64,000 nt of DNA from Ramlibacter pallidus. GTDB lineage: Bacteria > Pseudomonadota > Gammaproteobacteria > Burkholderiales > Burkholderiaceae_C. Under the pieces are notes generated by a model that was not told the origin of the DNA, searched no databases, and worked only from the letters and a program-made list of their open reading frames with translations. The position numbers and the translations under genes were made by a program. The stretch's first letter is position 1. Each line of letters opens with the position of its first letter. The stretch is from assembly GCF_015070875.1 (NCBI RefSeq), contig NZ_JADDIV010000004.1, forward strand, positions 558,001 to 622,000, in the 5' to 3' direction. Below, in pieces: positions 34,254 through 44,306 of the stretch.

Positions 34254-35393
34254 CTACTGGAGCGTGCCGCGGCCCGCGCCCTGCAGCGCGGGTTCGCCGT
34301 GGGAGTCGCCCCCGCGCGCGGGCTCGCTCTGGCCCGCCAGCACGATGGTGCGCGTGGGGAAGGCGAAGGCGATGCCTCGCTCCGCGAACGCGCGCAGCAG
34401 GTTCAGGTTCAGCTGCTGCTGCGCGTCCATGTAGTCGCCGTAGCTGGCGCTGCGCACGAAGTACACCACCTCGAAATCGAGCGAGCTGTCGCCGAAGCCG
34501 GCGAAATGGGCGCGGTCGAAGCGCAGGCGCTGGTCGGAGGTGATCGCCTCCCGCACCAGCCCCGGCACCGCCTCCACCAGCCCGGGCGCCGTGTCGTAGG
34601 TGAGGCCGAAGCGGAACGAGATGCGGCGCTCCTGCATGCGCTTGTAGTTGCGCAGTGGCTGCTTGAGCAGGTCGGTGTTGCCGATCACGATCTGTTCGCC
34701 CTCCAGGCTGCGGATGTGCGTGGTCTTCAGCCCGACGTACTCCACCGTGCCCTGGCCCATCGGCGTGCCGATGTAGTCGCCGACCTCGAACGGCTTGTCC
34801 ACCGCGATCGCCAGCGACGCGAACAGGTCGCCGAGGATGTTCTGCACGGCCAGCGCGATCGCGATGCCGCCCACGCCGAGGCTGGCGACGAAGGCGGTGA
34901 TGTCCACGCCCATGTTGGACAGGACGGCGAGCAGGATCACGGCCCAGCCCACGGTGCGCAGGAACCACGAGAGCAGGCCCGCGGATGCGCTCAGGCGGCC
35001 GTCGCTCTCCGGATGGTGCCGCTGCTGGTAGCGGTGCACCGCCAGCCCCACGCCCCGCGTGAACCACAGGCCGAACTGCACGGCGAGCGCGATGAACCAG
35101 AGATGGCCGACGCGCTCGCTCCACTTGGGGCCGAGTTCCAGCAGGCTGATGCCGACCAGCAGGGCCGTGAGGACCAGCAGCCAGCGGCTGGTGCCCGCCA
35201 GCACGTCGACCAGCATGTCGTCGGCGCTGTTGGCGGTGCGGCGGCTCAGTGCGCGCAGCCGGCCGGCCGCGAAGCCGATGACGACATGCATCAGCACATA
35301 GGAGAGCAGGGCGGCCGCCAGGGCCATCGCGATGTTGAAGGTGGAGATGCCCGCCACGTCGTAGTGGCCGAGCGATTGGACGATTTCTTGCAT
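34254..35393 (-). CDS. Mechanosensitive ion channel, MscS family
   Basis: A 379-residue small-conductance mechanosensitive channel protein with about four N-terminal membrane helices. The pore helix and beta-domain entry motif are clear: A-S-L-G-V-G-G-I-A-I-A-L-A-V-Q-N near 179-194, then D-L-F-A-S-L and K-P-F-E-V-G-D-Y-I near 211-219. It should release solutes on hypo-osmotic shock. ATG 35393 (M-Q-E-I-V-Q-S-L) is preferred over the upstream in-frame start six codons earlier. Confidence 0.9.
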   Translation of the reverse strand: MQEIVQSLGHYDVAGISTFNIAMALAAALLSYVLMHVVIGFAAGRLRALSRRTANSADDMLVDVLAGTSRWLLVLTALLVGISLLELGPKWSERVGHLWFIALAVQFGLWFTRGVGLAVHRYQQRHHPESDGRLSASAGLLSWFLRTVGWAVILLAVLSNMGVDITAFVASLGVGGIAIALAVQNILGDLFASLAIAVDKPFEVGDYIGTPMGQGTVEYVGLKTTHIRSLEGEQIVIGNTDLLKQPLRNYKRMQERRISFRFGLTYDTAPGLVEAVPGLVREAITSDQRLRFDRAHFAGFGDSSLDFEVVYFVRSASYGDYMDAQQQLNLNLLRAFAERGIAFAFPTRTIVLAGQSEPARGGDSHGEPALQGAGRGTLQ

Positions 35394-35484
35394 GGGGGGC
35401 CACCGTAGCAAAGGCGGCTGCCCGGCCGTGTGAGAAGACGTCTACTGTTGGCCGGCGCGGCGGGATCGTGTCCTACGGCCGGAA

Positions 35485-35513
35485 ACGAAAACAGGCACTG
35501 GAAGTGCCTGTTT
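35485..35513 (-). terminator. Terminator of tRNA-His
   Basis: A perfect 11-base stem, AAACAGGCACT / AGTGCCTGTTT with a 3-base loop, lies 12 bases past the tRNA-His 3' end on the minus strand and is followed by TTCGTTT. A modest T-run but a very stable hairpin. Confidence 0.75.
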
Positions 35514-35524
35514 GGGGGATGCGC

Positions 35525-35601
35525 TGGGGTGGCTGATGGGACTCGAACCCACGACAACAGGAATCACAATCCTGGACTCTACCAACTGAGCTACAGCCAC
35601 C
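35525..35601 (-). tRNA. tRNA-His (anticodon GTG)
   Basis: Minus strand tRNA with encoded CCA. Acceptor GTGGCTG pairs with CAGCCAC, the D-arm AGCTCAGTTGGTAGAG and the T-loop GGTTCGAGTCC are intact, and the anticodon loop ATTGTGATT gives GTG. The G at -1 required for histidyl-tRNA identity is encoded (35601) opposite discriminator C. Confidence 0.97.
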
Positions 35602-35649
35602 GCGAACCCGGGATTATAGCCGGGCGCGCGGACGGCTCGTGGCAGCGCG

Positions 35650-36639
35650 TCAGGGATTGACCATCACCAGCTTGCCCTTCACGCCGCGCGAACCCATGTG
35701 CGCATAGGCGGCCTTCAGGTCCGCCATCGGCATCGTGCGGTCGATCACCGGCTTGACCTTGCCCTGCGCGTACCACTGCGCCAGCTCGCCCATCATCGCG
35801 GCGTTGGCCTTGGGTTCGCGGCGGGAGAAGTCGCCCCAGAACACGCCGACGATGGAGGCTCCCTTCAGCAGTGCGAGGTTCAGCGGCAGGCTCGGGATCG
35901 GGCCCGCGGCGAACCCGACCACGAGGTAGCGGCCACGCCAGGCGATCGAGCGGAACGCCGGCTCGGCGAAATCCCCGCCGACCGGGTCGTAGATGACGTC
36001 CGGGCCCTTGCCGTCCGTGGCCGCCTTGACCGCCTCGCGGAAGGCATTGGGCACCGGGTGCTGCGTGTAGTTGATCGTGGCGTCCGCGCCGATCTGCCGG
36101 CACAGCTCGCATTTCTCGTCGGTGGATGCGGCGGCGATCACTCGCGCGCCCATCGCCTTGGCGATCTGGATCGCGGAGGTGCCCACGCCGCCGGCGGCGC
36201 CGAGGACCAGCACCGTCTCGCCGGCCTTCAGCTGCGCGCGGTCCACCAGCGCATGGTGCGAGGTGGCGTAGATCATGATGAAGGCAGCGGCGTCGACGAA
36301 GGGGAAGCCGGGCGGCAGCGGCATGCACAGCTTGGCCGGCGCAATGGCGTGGGTGCCGAAGCCGCCGGTGCCGGAGAGGCAGGCGACGGGCTGGCCGACC
36401 TTCAGCTGCGTCACGCCTTCGCCCACGGCAGCGACGATGCCCGCGTACTCGGAACCGGGCACGAAGGGCAGCGGCGGCTTGAACTGGTACTTGTTCTGCA
36501 CGATCAGCAGGTCGGGGAAGTTCAGGCTGGCCGCCTTGATCTCGATCAGGACCTCGCCCGCCTGCGGCTGCGGCGTGGGCAGCTCCTTCCATTGCAGCGC
36601 ATCGACGCCGACGGGGTTTTCGCAAAGCCAGGCATGCAT
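35650..36639 (-). CDS. NADPH:quinone oxidoreductase (QOR-type, medium-chain reductase)
   Basis: A 329-residue zinc-free medium-chain dehydrogenase/reductase. The GroES-like N-domain (residues about 1-120, with P-G-S-E-Y-A-G near 60-66) precedes the Rossmann domain with G-A-A-G-G-V-G-T-S-A near 146-155. It should reduce quinones or enals with NADPH. It lacks the catalytic zinc Cys/His set, as QORs do. It is divergent from surE with about 100 bases between starts; no operon partner. Confidence 0.88.
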   Translation of the reverse strand: MHAWLCENPVGVDALQWKELPTPQPQAGEVLIEIKAASLNFPDLLIVQNKYQFKPPLPFVPGSEYAGIVAAVGEGVTQLKVGQPVACLSGTGGFGTHAIAPAKLCMPLPPGFPFVDAAAFIMIYATSHHALVDRAQLKAGETVLVLGAAGGVGTSAIQIAKAMGARVIAAASTDEKCELCRQIGADATINYTQHPVPNAFREAVKAATDGKGPDVIYDPVGGDFAEPAFRSIAWRGRYLVVGFAAGPIPSLPLNLALLKGASIVGVFWGDFSRREPKANAAMMGELAQWYAQGKVKPVIDRTMPMADLKAAYAHMGSRGVKGKLVMVNP

Positions 36640-36738
36640 GGGGGACTCCGGGGAAAACTGGTGCCGCGATCATAGGCAAGGCCAGGGCGGCGCGAATGTC
36701 CCTGCGGTGACCGCCGCCTACAATCGGGCACAAACACC

Positions 36739-37512
36739 ATGAAGATCCTGCTCTCCAACGACGACGGCTACCAGGCCCCCGGGATCGTGGCGCTCTACGA
36801 AGCGATCCGCGACCTGGGCGAGGTCGAGGTGGTCGCGCCCGAGCACAACAACAGCGCGAAGTCGAACGCGCTCACGCTGCACCAGCCGCTGTACGTCACC
36901 GAGGCGGCCAACGGCTTCCGCTACGTGAACGGCACGCCGGCCGACTGCGTGCACATCGCGCTGACGGGATTGCTGGGATACAAGCCCGACCTCGTGGTGA
37001 GCGGCATCAACAACGGCGCCAACATGGGCGACGACACGATCTATTCGGGCACGGTGGGCGCCGCGATGGAGGGCTACCTGTTCGGCGTGCCGGCGATCGC
37101 CTTCTCGCAGGTCGAGAAGGGCTGGGGCCACCTGGACGCGGCGGCGCGCAAGGCCCGCGACCTGGTGCAGTACCTGTCGGCCCACCACCGCACCGACGGC
37201 GCGCACTGGCTGCTGAACGTGAACATCCCCAACCGCGCGTACGACGAGCTCAAGCCGTTCAAGGTGTGCCGCCTCGGCCGGCGCCATGCGGCGGAGAAGG
37301 TGATCTCGCAGACCAGCCCGCACGGGGTGACGATGTACTGGATCGGCGGGGCCGGCAAGGCGAAGGACGATGCCGAGGGCACCGACTTCCATGCCACCCT
37401 GCAGGGCCATCCGACGATCACCCCGCTGAAGGTGGACCTGACCGACCATGACGCCCTGCGATACTGGGGGCAGGCCGCGGTGCAGCTGGCGGCCGGCGGG
37501 GACGCCGCATGA
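36739..37512 (+). CDS. surE: 5'/3'-nucleotidase SurE
   Basis: A 257-residue SurE, a metal-dependent survival phosphatase acting on nucleoside monophosphates and short polyphosphate. The N-terminal [11 protein letters not shown] carries the two metal-binding Asp residues (8-9), N-N-S near 37-39, and S-G-I-N-N-G-A-N near 90-97. It heads the conserved stationary-phase cluster surE-pcm-nlpD-rpoS, with the pcm start overlapping its stop (ATGA). Confidence 0.96.
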   Translation: MKILLSNDDGYQAPGIVALYEAIRDLGEVEVVAPEHNNSAKSNALTLHQPLYVTEAANGFRYVNGTPADCVHIALTGLLGYKPDLVVSGINNGANMGDDTIYSGTVGAAMEGYLFGVPAIAFSQVEKGWGHLDAAARKARDLVQYLSAHHRTDGAHWLLNVNIPNRAYDELKPFKVCRLGRRHAAEKVISQTSPHGVTMYWIGGAGKAKDDAEGTDFHATLQGHPTITPLKVDLTDHDALRYWGQAAVQLAAGGDAA

Positions 37513-38279
37513 CGCGGCGCCCCGGCTTCCCGGCCCGCCTGCCTTCGGCCGCGCAGCCGCCGGTGCGACGCGCCTCCGCGCTCCCGCCGGCGCGCGTCGT
37601 AGCGCCGACGGCAGGCGCGGGCCACGGCCTCGACTCGCAGGCCGTGCGCACGCGCATGGTGCAGAAGCTTGCTGCGCAGGGGTTGGCCGATCCGCGCGTG
37701 GTCGCCGCGATGAACGCGGTGGAGCGCCATCGCTTCGTCGACAGCGCCCTGGTGAACCAGGCCTACGAGGACACCAGCCTGCCGATCGGGCTCGGCCAGA
37801 CGATCTCGAAACCCAGCGTGGTCGCGCGCATGATCGAGCTGCTGCTTGCCGGCCGCACCGGCAAGGACGGCCGGCTCGGCCGCGTGCTGGAGGTCGGCAC
37901 CGGCTGCGGCTACCAGGCCGCGGTGCTGAGCCAGGTGGCGACCGAGGTGTACAGCATCGAACGGTTGCGCGGCCTGCACGACCGCGCGCGCGAGAACCTG
38001 CGCACCTTCCGCCTGCCGAACGTGCACCTGCTGTTCGGCGACGGCATGGCCGGGTTCGCCCAGGGCGCGCCGTATGCGGGCATCATTGCCGCGGCGGGCG
38101 GCGACGCCGTGCCGGCGGCCTGGACCGACCAGCTCGCCGACGGCGGGCGCATCGTCGCGCCGATGGTGATGGCGAACGGCCAGCAGGCGCTCGTCATCGT
38201 GGAGAAGAACGGTGCGCGACTGCAGCAGAGCGTCCTTGAGAGCGTTCACTTTGTCCCCCTAAAATCAGGGATCGCATGA
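37509..38279 (+). CDS. pcm: Protein-L-isoaspartate O-methyltransferase
   Basis: A 256-residue SAM-dependent repair enzyme that methylates isoaspartyl residues in aged proteins. The SAM motif [12 protein letters not shown] near 126-137 and the family motif [13 protein letters not shown] near 88-100 are present. About 45 Arg/Ala/Pro-rich residues precede the conserved domain, so the true start could lie further in; ATG 37509 is favoured by overlap with the surE stop. The next start also overlaps its stop (ATGA at 38276). Confidence 0.93.
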   Translation: MTRRPGFPARLPSAAQPPVRRASALPPARVVAPTAGAGHGLDSQAVRTRMVQKLAAQGLADPRVVAAMNAVERHRFVDSALVNQAYEDTSLPIGLGQTISKPSVVARMIELLLAGRTGKDGRLGRVLEVGTGCGYQAAVLSQVATEVYSIERLRGLHDRARENLRTFRLPNVHLLFGDGMAGFAQGAPYAGIIAAAGGDAVPAAWTDQLADGGRIVAPMVMANGQQALVIVEKNGARLQQSVLESVHFVPLKSGIA

Positions 38280-39151
38280 GGAAGAATCGAATGGTGTCGC
38301 GCGCACGCGCAGGGTCGGGGTTGTTGCTGGTGCTGGCGCTCGCCATGCTCGCCGGCTGTGCCGCCCCGCGCCGCACGCCCGCGCCGGTGGAGGACCGCGG
38401 CCCCCGCGTGGCCGCGCCCGCGGCCACGGCCGTCGTGGAGCCCGCCCGGGTGCTGCCGGGCGCCGAGAACGCGGGCAAGCCCGGCTACTACACCGTCAAG
38501 CCGGGCGACACGGTGCTGCGCATCGCATTGGAAAGCGGCCAGAACTGGAAGGACATCGTCCGCTGGAACGCGCTGGAGAACCCGAACGTGATCGAGGTCG
38601 GCCAGGTGTTGCGGGTGGTCCCGCCGGCCCCGGCCGTGGCGGTGGCGGAACCGCCGCGCCCCGCGGCCTCCGCCCCGATCGCCGCAATGCCGTCCGGGCC
38701 CGCCAGCGGGCCGGTCGCCGCCGCGAGCGCTCCGTCGCCTGCGGCCGCTCCCAGCCCGCCGGCACCCGCTGCCGACGAAGGCATCGCCTGGGCCTGGCCG
38801 ACGGGGGGCGGCGCCAACGTGCTCGCCGGCTTCGACGAGCAGAAGAACAAGGGCATCGACATCGGGGGCCGTGCAGGCGACCCGGTGCTGGCCGCCGCCG
38901 ACGGCCGCGTGGTGTATGCCGGCGCGGGCCTGCGCGGCTACGGCAACCTGATCATCCTGAAGCACAACAACACCTATCTCACGGCCTACGCGCACAACCA
39001 GACGCTGCTGGTCAAGGAAGACCAGTCGGTGCGCAAGGGCCAGAAGATCGCCGAGATGGGCTCCACCGACACCGATCGCGTGAAGCTGCATTTCGAAATC
39101 CGCCGGCAGGGCAAGCCGGTCGACCCCACGAGGTACCTGCCACCGAGGTAG
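38276..39151 (+). CDS. nlpD: Murein hydrolase activator NlpD-like lipoprotein (LysM + M23)
   Basis: A 291-residue lipoprotein (lipobox L-A-G-C, Cys28) with a LysM peptidoglycan-binding module near residues 73-120 (Y-T-V-K-P-G-D-T-V), an Ala/Pro linker, and a C-terminal M23/LytM domain from about 165. The M23 domain has [10 protein letters not shown] but not the full zinc HxH set, as expected for NlpD/EnvC activators of amidases. In E. coli NlpD activates AmiC at the division site. Its gene commonly carries the rpoS promoter; rpoS starts 2 bases after its stop. Confidence 0.92.
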   Translation: MRKNRMVSRARAGSGLLLVLALAMLAGCAAPRRTPAPVEDRGPRVAAPAATAVVEPARVLPGAENAGKPGYYTVKPGDTVLRIALESGQNWKDIVRWNALENPNVIEVGQVLRVVPPAPAVAVAEPPRPAASAPIAAMPSGPASGPVAAASAPSPAAAPSPPAPAADEGIAWAWPTGGGANVLAGFDEQKNKGIDIGGRAGDPVLAAADGRVVYAGAGLRGYGNLIILKHNNTYLTAYAHNQTLLVKEDQSVRKGQKIAEMGSTDTDRVKLHFEIRRQGKPVDPTRYLPPR

Positions 39152-39153
39152 CG

Positions 39154-40155
39154 ATGAAGCGGCGCAACGGGCACGGAAACGATCCGACGCCTGCAGGCGC
39201 CCGCGATACCGCGGACGGTGCTCCCACGGATGAGCCGGCCGCCGGCGCCGCGGCCGTGGAGCCGGCGCTGCGCGAGGCGGCCGCCGACCTGTCCGGCGAG
39301 AGCAGCGACACGCTGACGCTCTACCTGCGCGACGTGCGCCGCACGTCGCTGTTCACCGCCGAGGAGGAATACGCCACCGCCGTGCGCGCCCGCGCCGGCG
39401 ACTTCGCGGCGCGGCAGTCCATGATCGAGCACAACCTGCGCCTGGTGGTGAGCATCGCCAAGGGCTACCTGGGGCGCGGCGTGCCGCTGGCGGACCTGAT
39501 CGAGGAAGGCAACCTCGGGCTGATGCACGCCATCGACAAGTTCGAGCCCGAGCGCGGCTTCCGCTTCTCGACCTATGCGACCTGGTGGATCCGGCAGTCC
39601 GTGGAGCGGGCGGTCATGAACCAGGGCCGCGTGATCCGCCTGCCGGTGCACGTCGTGCGTGAACTGCAGCAGGTGCTGCGCGCGCGCCGGGCGCTGGAGA
39701 ACGATCCCGCGTTCGCCGGCCGCAAGGGCGCCGACGAGAACGTCCGCGTGGAGGACGTCGCCGCGCTGCTCGGTCGCGACGTGCAGGAGGTGTCGCAGCT
39801 GCTGGCCATGGCGGAGGCGCCGCGCTCGCTGGACGCGGTGGCCGATCGCTCGGACGACGAGACCACCCTGGGCGATTTCATGGCCGACGAAGGGGCGGTG
39901 GACCCGACCGGCGTCACGCAGAACCACGAGGTGGAGCGGCTGCTCGCCGGCTGGATCGCCACGCTGACGCACCGCGAGAAGGAAGTCCTGGAAGGCCGCT
40001 TCGGCCTGCACCACCGCGAGCCGGAGACGCTCGAAGTCCTCAGCGACCGGCTCGGCCTCACGCGCGAACGCGTGCGGCAGATCCAGAACGAGGCGCTCGG
40101 CAAGCTGAAGCGGCAGATGGTGCGCAGCGGCGTGGACAAGCAGGCGCTTTTCTAG
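39154..40155 (+). CDS. rpoS: RNA polymerase sigma factor RpoS
   Basis: A 333-residue group 2 sigma factor for stationary phase and general stress. Region 1.2 starts near residue 50 (L-T-L-Y-L-R-D-V-R-R), region 2 contains the core-binding L-I-E-E-G-N-L-G-L-M-H-A-I and the -10 recognition F-S-T-Y-A-T-W-W-I-R-Q-S near 145-157, and region 4 has R-E-K-E-V-L-E-G-R-F-G near 275-285 and the HTH L-G-L-T-R-E-R-V-R-Q-I-Q. Genomic position after nlpD and the short length separate it from RpoD. Confidence 0.96.
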   Translation: MKRRNGHGNDPTPAGARDTADGAPTDEPAAGAAAVEPALREAAADLSGESSDTLTLYLRDVRRTSLFTAEEEYATAVRARAGDFAARQSMIEHNLRLVVSIAKGYLGRGVPLADLIEEGNLGLMHAIDKFEPERGFRFSTYATWWIRQSVERAVMNQGRVIRLPVHVVRELQQVLRARRALENDPAFAGRKGADENVRVEDVAALLGRDVQEVSQLLAMAEAPRSLDAVADRSDDETTLGDFMADEGAVDPTGVTQNHEVERLLAGWIATLTHREKEVLEGRFGLHHREPETLEVLSDRLGLTRERVRQIQNEALGKLKRQMVRSGVDKQALF

Positions 40156-40175
40156 CGGCTGGTACAGTGCCGCGC

Positions 40176-40973
40176 ATGGCCTGGCCCGTACTTGTCTTCG
40201 ACATCGAATCCATTCCCGACGTCCAGGGCCTGCGCGTGCTGCGCGACGTCCCTCCGGAGGTCTCCGACCAGCAGCTCTACGCCGCCTGGCTGCAGGAGCG
40301 CAAGGACAACGGACAGAGCGACTTCATGCCGCTGTACCTGCAGCGCGTGCTCGTGATCAGCTGCGTCTTCCGCAATGCCGAAGGCCTGCGCGTGCACTCC
40401 TTCGTCGACCGCGACAACGCGAGCGAAGGCAAGGTGATCCAGAACTTCTTCAGCGCCGTCGACAAGCACGTGCCACAGCTCGTGAGCTGGAACGGCGGCG
40501 GCTTCGACCTGCCGGTGCTGCACTACCGCGGGCTGCGCCACGGCGTCACGGCCGACCGCTACTGGTGCATGGGGGAGGGCGGCGGGCCGGACGACCGGGA
40601 GTTCAAGTGGAACAACTACATCAGCCGGTACCACATGCGGCACCTGGACCTGATGGACCTGCTGGCCATGTACCAGCCCCGCGCCAGCGCGCCGCTCGAC
40701 GCGATGGCCAAGCTGTGCGGGTTTCCCGGCAAGCTGGGCATGGACGGCTCGCAGGTGTTCACGGCCTTCCAGGACGGCAAGCTGGAGGAGATCCGCCGCT
40801 ATTGCGAGACGGACGTGATGAACACCTACCTGCTGTACTGCCGCTACCAGAAGATGCGCTGCGGCTTCACCGAGGCCGAGTACGCGCAGGAGATCGCGCT
40901 GGTGAAGCAGTCGCTGGCCGACCTCGCGCCGGCCGAGGCGCACTGGCAGGAATACCTGGCCGCCTGGAAGTGA
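40176..40973 (+). CDS. Predicted 3'-5' exonuclease, PolB-like (DNA_pol_B_exo2 family)
   Basis: A 265-residue DEDD-type exonuclease-like protein. F-D-I-E-S near residues 8-12 gives the first acidic pair, S-W-N-G-G-G-F-D near 107-114 the second, and Y-C-E-T-D-V-M-N-T-Y near 210-219 the last. It resembles a free-standing exonuclease domain of family B polymerases; the substrate is unknown. ATG 40176 is preferred to a GTG three codons upstream. It follows rpoS by 20 bases and may be read through from it. Confidence 0.85.
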   Translation: MAWPVLVFDIESIPDVQGLRVLRDVPPEVSDQQLYAAWLQERKDNGQSDFMPLYLQRVLVISCVFRNAEGLRVHSFVDRDNASEGKVIQNFFSAVDKHVPQLVSWNGGGFDLPVLHYRGLRHGVTADRYWCMGEGGGPDDREFKWNNYISRYHMRHLDLMDLLAMYQPRASAPLDAMAKLCGFPGKLGMDGSQVFTAFQDGKLEEIRRYCETDVMNTYLLYCRYQKMRCGFTEAEYAQEIALVKQSLADLAPAEAHWQEYLAAWK

Positions 40974-41002
40974 GGGCCGCGCGGCCCTGAGACAATCGGG
41001 GC

Positions 41003-42406
41003 ATGACAGAGAAAGCGGCGCCGCCCGTGCATCCCGAGGGCTGGCTGGAAATCGAATCGCTGGACATCGAGGCGCAGGGCGTCGCCCGGCGCCCGGACGG
41101 CAAGGTGGTGTTCGTCGACGGCGCCCTGCCGGGCGAGCGGGTGACGGCCAACGTCCACCGGCGCAAGAACAACTGGGAGCAGGCCTCGCTGGTCGCGGTG
41201 CACCGCGAGTCGGCGCAGCGCGTGCGGCCCCGCTGCCCGCACTTCGGGCTGCACGAGGGCGCCTGCGGCGGCTGCAAGATGCAGCACCTGCACGTGGGCG
41301 CGCAGGTCGCCATCAAGCAGCGCGTGCTGGAGGACAACCTGTGGCACCTGGGCAAGGTGCGCGCCGGGACGATGCTGCCCGCGATCGAGGGGCCGGCCTG
41401 GGGCTACCGCTGGCGCGCCCGCTTCTCGGTGCGGCACGTGCGCAAGAAGGGGGCCGTCCTGGTGGGCTTCCACGAGCGCAAGAGCCGCTACGTCGCGGAC
41501 ATCCGCGAATGCCACGTCGTGCCGCCGCACGTGAGCGACCTGCTGCTGCCGCTGCGGGCCCTGATCGGGTCCATGGACGCCATCGAGACCTGCCCGCAGA
41601 TCGAGCTGGCCTGCGGGGACGGCGTCACCGCGCTGGTGCTGCGCCACCTGGAGCCGCTCTCGGCCGGCGACCTGGCCAAGCTGCGCGCCTTCGCGCGCGA
41701 GCATGCCGCGGCCGGCGTGCAGTGGTGGCTGCAGCCCAAGGGCCCGGACACGGTGAAGCTGCTGGACGAAGGTGGACGCGAGCTCTCGTATTCGCTGCCC
41801 GAGTTCGGCATCACCATGCCGTTCCGCCCCACCGACTTCACGCAGGTCAACCCGCACATCAACCGCGTGCTGGTGGACCGCGCCGTGCGCCTGCTGGACA
41901 TCCAGGCGGGCGAGCGCGTGATCGACTGGTTCTGCGGCCTCGGCAACTTCACCCTGCCGCTCGCCACCCGCGCCGGCGAAGTGCTGGGCATCGAGGGCAG
42001 CGAGACGCTGGTGGCGCGCTCGCGCGAGAATTACGCGCGCAACCAGGCCGGCCGCGCCGCACCGCTGGCGCCCACGCGCTTCGAGGCGCGCAACCTGTTC
42101 GAGATGACGCCGCAGCAGCTGGTGGCGGACGGCAGCGCCGTGCGCTGGCTGGTCGACCCGCCGCGCGAGGGCGCGTTCGCCCTCGCCAAGGCGCTGGCCG
42201 ACCTGCACCAGGATCCCTCCCTGCGGGGCGACTGGCGGCCGCCGCGGCGCATCGTCTACGTCAGCTGCAATCCGGCGACGCTGGCGCGCGACGCCGGGCT
42301 GCTGGTGCACCAGGGCGGCTATGCCTGCACCCACGCCGGGGTGGTCAACATGTTCCCCCACACCGCCCACGTGGAGTCCATCGCGGTCTTCGACCTGCAG
42401 GAATGA
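41003..42406 (+). CDS. rlmD: 23S rRNA (uracil-1939-C5)-methyltransferase RlmD
   Basis: A 467-residue TrmA/RlmD-family enzyme. An N-terminal TRAM domain (about 12-70) precedes the iron-sulfur cysteines Cys78, Cys88 and Cys91, with a fourth near 165-175. The SAM domain has [10 protein letters not shown] near 310-319, and the catalytic Cys is in Y-V-S-C-N-P-A-T near 417-424. It methylates U1939 of 23S rRNA (E. coli numbering). The following hairpin ends transcription in both directions. Confidence 0.93.
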   Translation: MTEKAAPPVHPEGWLEIESLDIEAQGVARRPDGKVVFVDGALPGERVTANVHRRKNNWEQASLVAVHRESAQRVRPRCPHFGLHEGACGGCKMQHLHVGAQVAIKQRVLEDNLWHLGKVRAGTMLPAIEGPAWGYRWRARFSVRHVRKKGAVLVGFHERKSRYVADIRECHVVPPHVSDLLLPLRALIGSMDAIETCPQIELACGDGVTALVLRHLEPLSAGDLAKLRAFAREHAAAGVQWWLQPKGPDTVKLLDEGGRELSYSLPEFGITMPFRPTDFTQVNPHINRVLVDRAVRLLDIQAGERVIDWFCGLGNFTLPLATRAGEVLGIEGSETLVARSRENYARNQAGRAAPLAPTRFEARNLFEMTPQQLVADGSAVRWLVDPPREGAFALAKALADLHQDPSLRGDWRPPRRIVYVSCNPATLARDAGLLVHQGGYACTHAGVVNMFPHTAHVESIAVFDLQE

Positions 42407-42430
42407 AAATGGGCCCCGGTGGGGCCCTTC
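42407..42430. terminator. Bidirectional terminator between rlmD and the Bax-inhibitor gene
   Basis: GGGCCCC-GGT-GGGGCCC (42411-42427) with AAAAT on the left and TTCCT on the right. On the minus strand the stem is followed by ATTTTC, and it lies just past the stops of both convergent genes. Confidence 0.7.
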
Positions 42431-42449
42431 CTCGCTGCGCCGCGGCGCT

Positions 42450-43148
42450 TCAGTCGTCGCCGGACGTGATGCCCAGGATGACCAGCAGGCTCTGGAACAC
42501 GTTGAAGATGTCCAGGTACAGGGCCAGCGTGGCGCTGATGTAGTTGGTCTCGCCGCCGTCGATGATCTGCTTCAGGTCGTACAGCATGTACAGGCTGAAG
42601 ACGCCCACGGCCAGGGTGCTGATGACCAGCACGCCGGCGGCGGAGCCGAAGAACACGTTCAGGATGGCGCCGAAGAAGATCACCAGCGCGCCGACGAACA
42701 GCCACTTGCCCATGCCCGACAGGTCGCGCTTGATCACGCTGGAGAGCGTGGCCATGACCAGGAACACGCCGGCGGTGCCGCCGAAGGCCGTCATCACGAT
42801 CTGCGTGCCGCCGCCCATGCCCAGGATCACGGCCAGCAGGCGGGACAGCATCAGGCCCATGAAGAAGGTGAAGGCCAGCAGCACGCCGACGCCCGCGGCG
42901 GAATCCTTGGTCTTCTGGATGGCGTACATGAAGCCGAAGGCCCCCGCCAGGAAGACTACCAGGCCGAGGCCGCCGCCGAGGCTGCGGGTGATGCCGGTGG
43001 CCAGCCCGACCCAGGCACCGAGCACGGTGGGGATGAGGCTGAGCGCCAGCAGCCAGTAGGTGTTGCGCAGGACCTTGTTGCGCGCTTCGGCGGTGGCGAT
43101 GCCGCCATACCCGTCGAAGGTGGGTGCGTTCTGGACTCGGTCGTTCAT
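42450..43148 (-). CDS. Bax inhibitor-1/YccA-family membrane protein
   Basis: A 232-residue inner-membrane protein with seven hydrophobic helices and the family's C-terminal acidic pore residues (D-L-K-Q-I-I-D-G-G-E near 190-199). Relatives include YbhL/YccA; YccA modulates FtsH protease and some members leak Ca2+. The start M-N-D-R-V-Q-N-A-P has a GGAGAC ribosome binding site. A promoter with -10 TAGAAT lies about 40 bases upstream. Confidence 0.9.
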   Translation of the reverse strand: MNDRVQNAPTFDGYGGIATAEARNKVLRNTYWLLALSLIPTVLGAWVGLATGITRSLGGGLGLVVFLAGAFGFMYAIQKTKDSAAGVGVLLAFTFFMGLMLSRLLAVILGMGGGTQIVMTAFGGTAGVFLVMATLSSVIKRDLSGMGKWLFVGALVIFFGAILNVFFGSAAGVLVISTLAVGVFSLYMLYDLKQIIDGGETNYISATLALYLDIFNVFQSLLVILGITSGDD

Positions 43149-43185
43149 GCGGGTCTCCTGTGCTTGACAGCCATTAGATGGGCGC

Positions 43186-43216
43186 ATTCTAGGGTGGTTC
43201 AATCCCGGCCCGTCAA
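43186..43216 (-). promoter_or_regulatory. Possible promoter of the Bax-inhibitor gene
   Basis: Minus strand -10 TAGAAT (43186-43191) and -35 TTGACG (43211-43216) with a long 19-base spacer. The -10 position fits a 30-base leader. Moderate support because of the spacing. Confidence 0.4.
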
Positions 43217-43279
43217 TTCGCGCGGCGGCCGGTGTGGCGCCAGACGCTATGCTGCGGGTTTTCCTGCCGTTCATCGCCC

Positions 43280-43687
43280 ATGAAGACCAAACCGACCCTC
43301 GAACTCGCCGACGTCAAGGCCATTGCCGCCGCCGCGGAGGCCGAAGCCCTGGCCAACCGCTGGGCCGTCACCATCGCCATCGTGGACGACGGCGGCCATC
43401 TCCTGTGGCTGCAGCGGGCGGACGGCGCTGCCGCGATCTCGGCGCACATCGCCCCGGCCAAGGCCCGGACGGCGGCGCTGGGCCGGCGCGAGAGCCGCAT
43501 CTACGAGGAGATCATCAACGGCGGCCGCTTCTCGTTCCTGAGCGCGCCGACGCTGGAGGGGATGCTGGAAGGCGGCGTGCCGATCCTGAAGGACGGGCAG
43601 TGCCTGGGCGCCGTCGGGGTGAGCGGCGTCAAGTCGACGGAAGACGCGCAGATCGCCCGCGCGGGCATCGCCGCGCTCGGCCTCTGA
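43280..43687 (+). CDS. GlcG/HbpS-family haem-binding-like protein
   Basis: A 135-residue single-domain protein of the GlcG/HbpS/PduO-C fold. V-T-I-A-I-V-D-D-G-G-H-L-L-W near residues 28-41 and V-P-I-L-K-D-G-Q-C-L-G-A-V-G-V-S-G near 97-113 are family hallmarks. Members bind haem or cobalamin-like ligands, or accompany glycolate oxidase. No signal peptide, so cytoplasmic. It converges with hemP (0 bases between stops), beside the iron operon, which fits a haem-related role but does not prove it. Confidence 0.8.
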   Translation: MKTKPTLELADVKAIAAAAEAEALANRWAVTIAIVDDGGHLLWLQRADGAAAISAHIAPAKARTAALGRRESRIYEEIINGGRFSFLSAPTLEGMLEGGVPILKDGQCLGAVGVSGVKSTEDAQIARAGIAALGL

Positions 43688-43890
43688 CTATTTGGTGAGG
43701 ATCAGCTTGCCCAGCCGGGTGGCCTGCAGGCGGTAGACCTCGCCGTTGTGGCTGATCTCCACCAGCCGCCGGCCGCGCAGCAGCTGTTCGCTGGCGAGCG
43801 GCGCCGGCCGCAGCAGTTCTTCTTCGCGCGGGGTGTCCGGCGTCAGCGGGGCGCAGTCGCGCGACGAGGGGGTGTGCATCATCCGTTCGC

Positions 43891-43894
<4 letters not shown>
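43688..43894 (-). CDS. hemP: Hemin uptake protein HemP
   Basis: A 68-residue protein. The C-terminal half carries the HemP motif (L-L-R-G-R-R-L-V-E-I-S-H-N-G-E-V-Y-R-L-Q-x-T-R, ending K-L-I-L-T-K). Small HemP/HmuP proteins are needed for expression of haem receptors in several proteobacteria. The N-terminal 30 residues are poorly conserved. It is the last gene of the bfd-tonB-exbB-exbD operon, its start overlapping the exbD stop (ATGA). Confidence 0.9.
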
Positions 43895-44304
<410 letters not shown>

Positions 44305-44306
44305 GC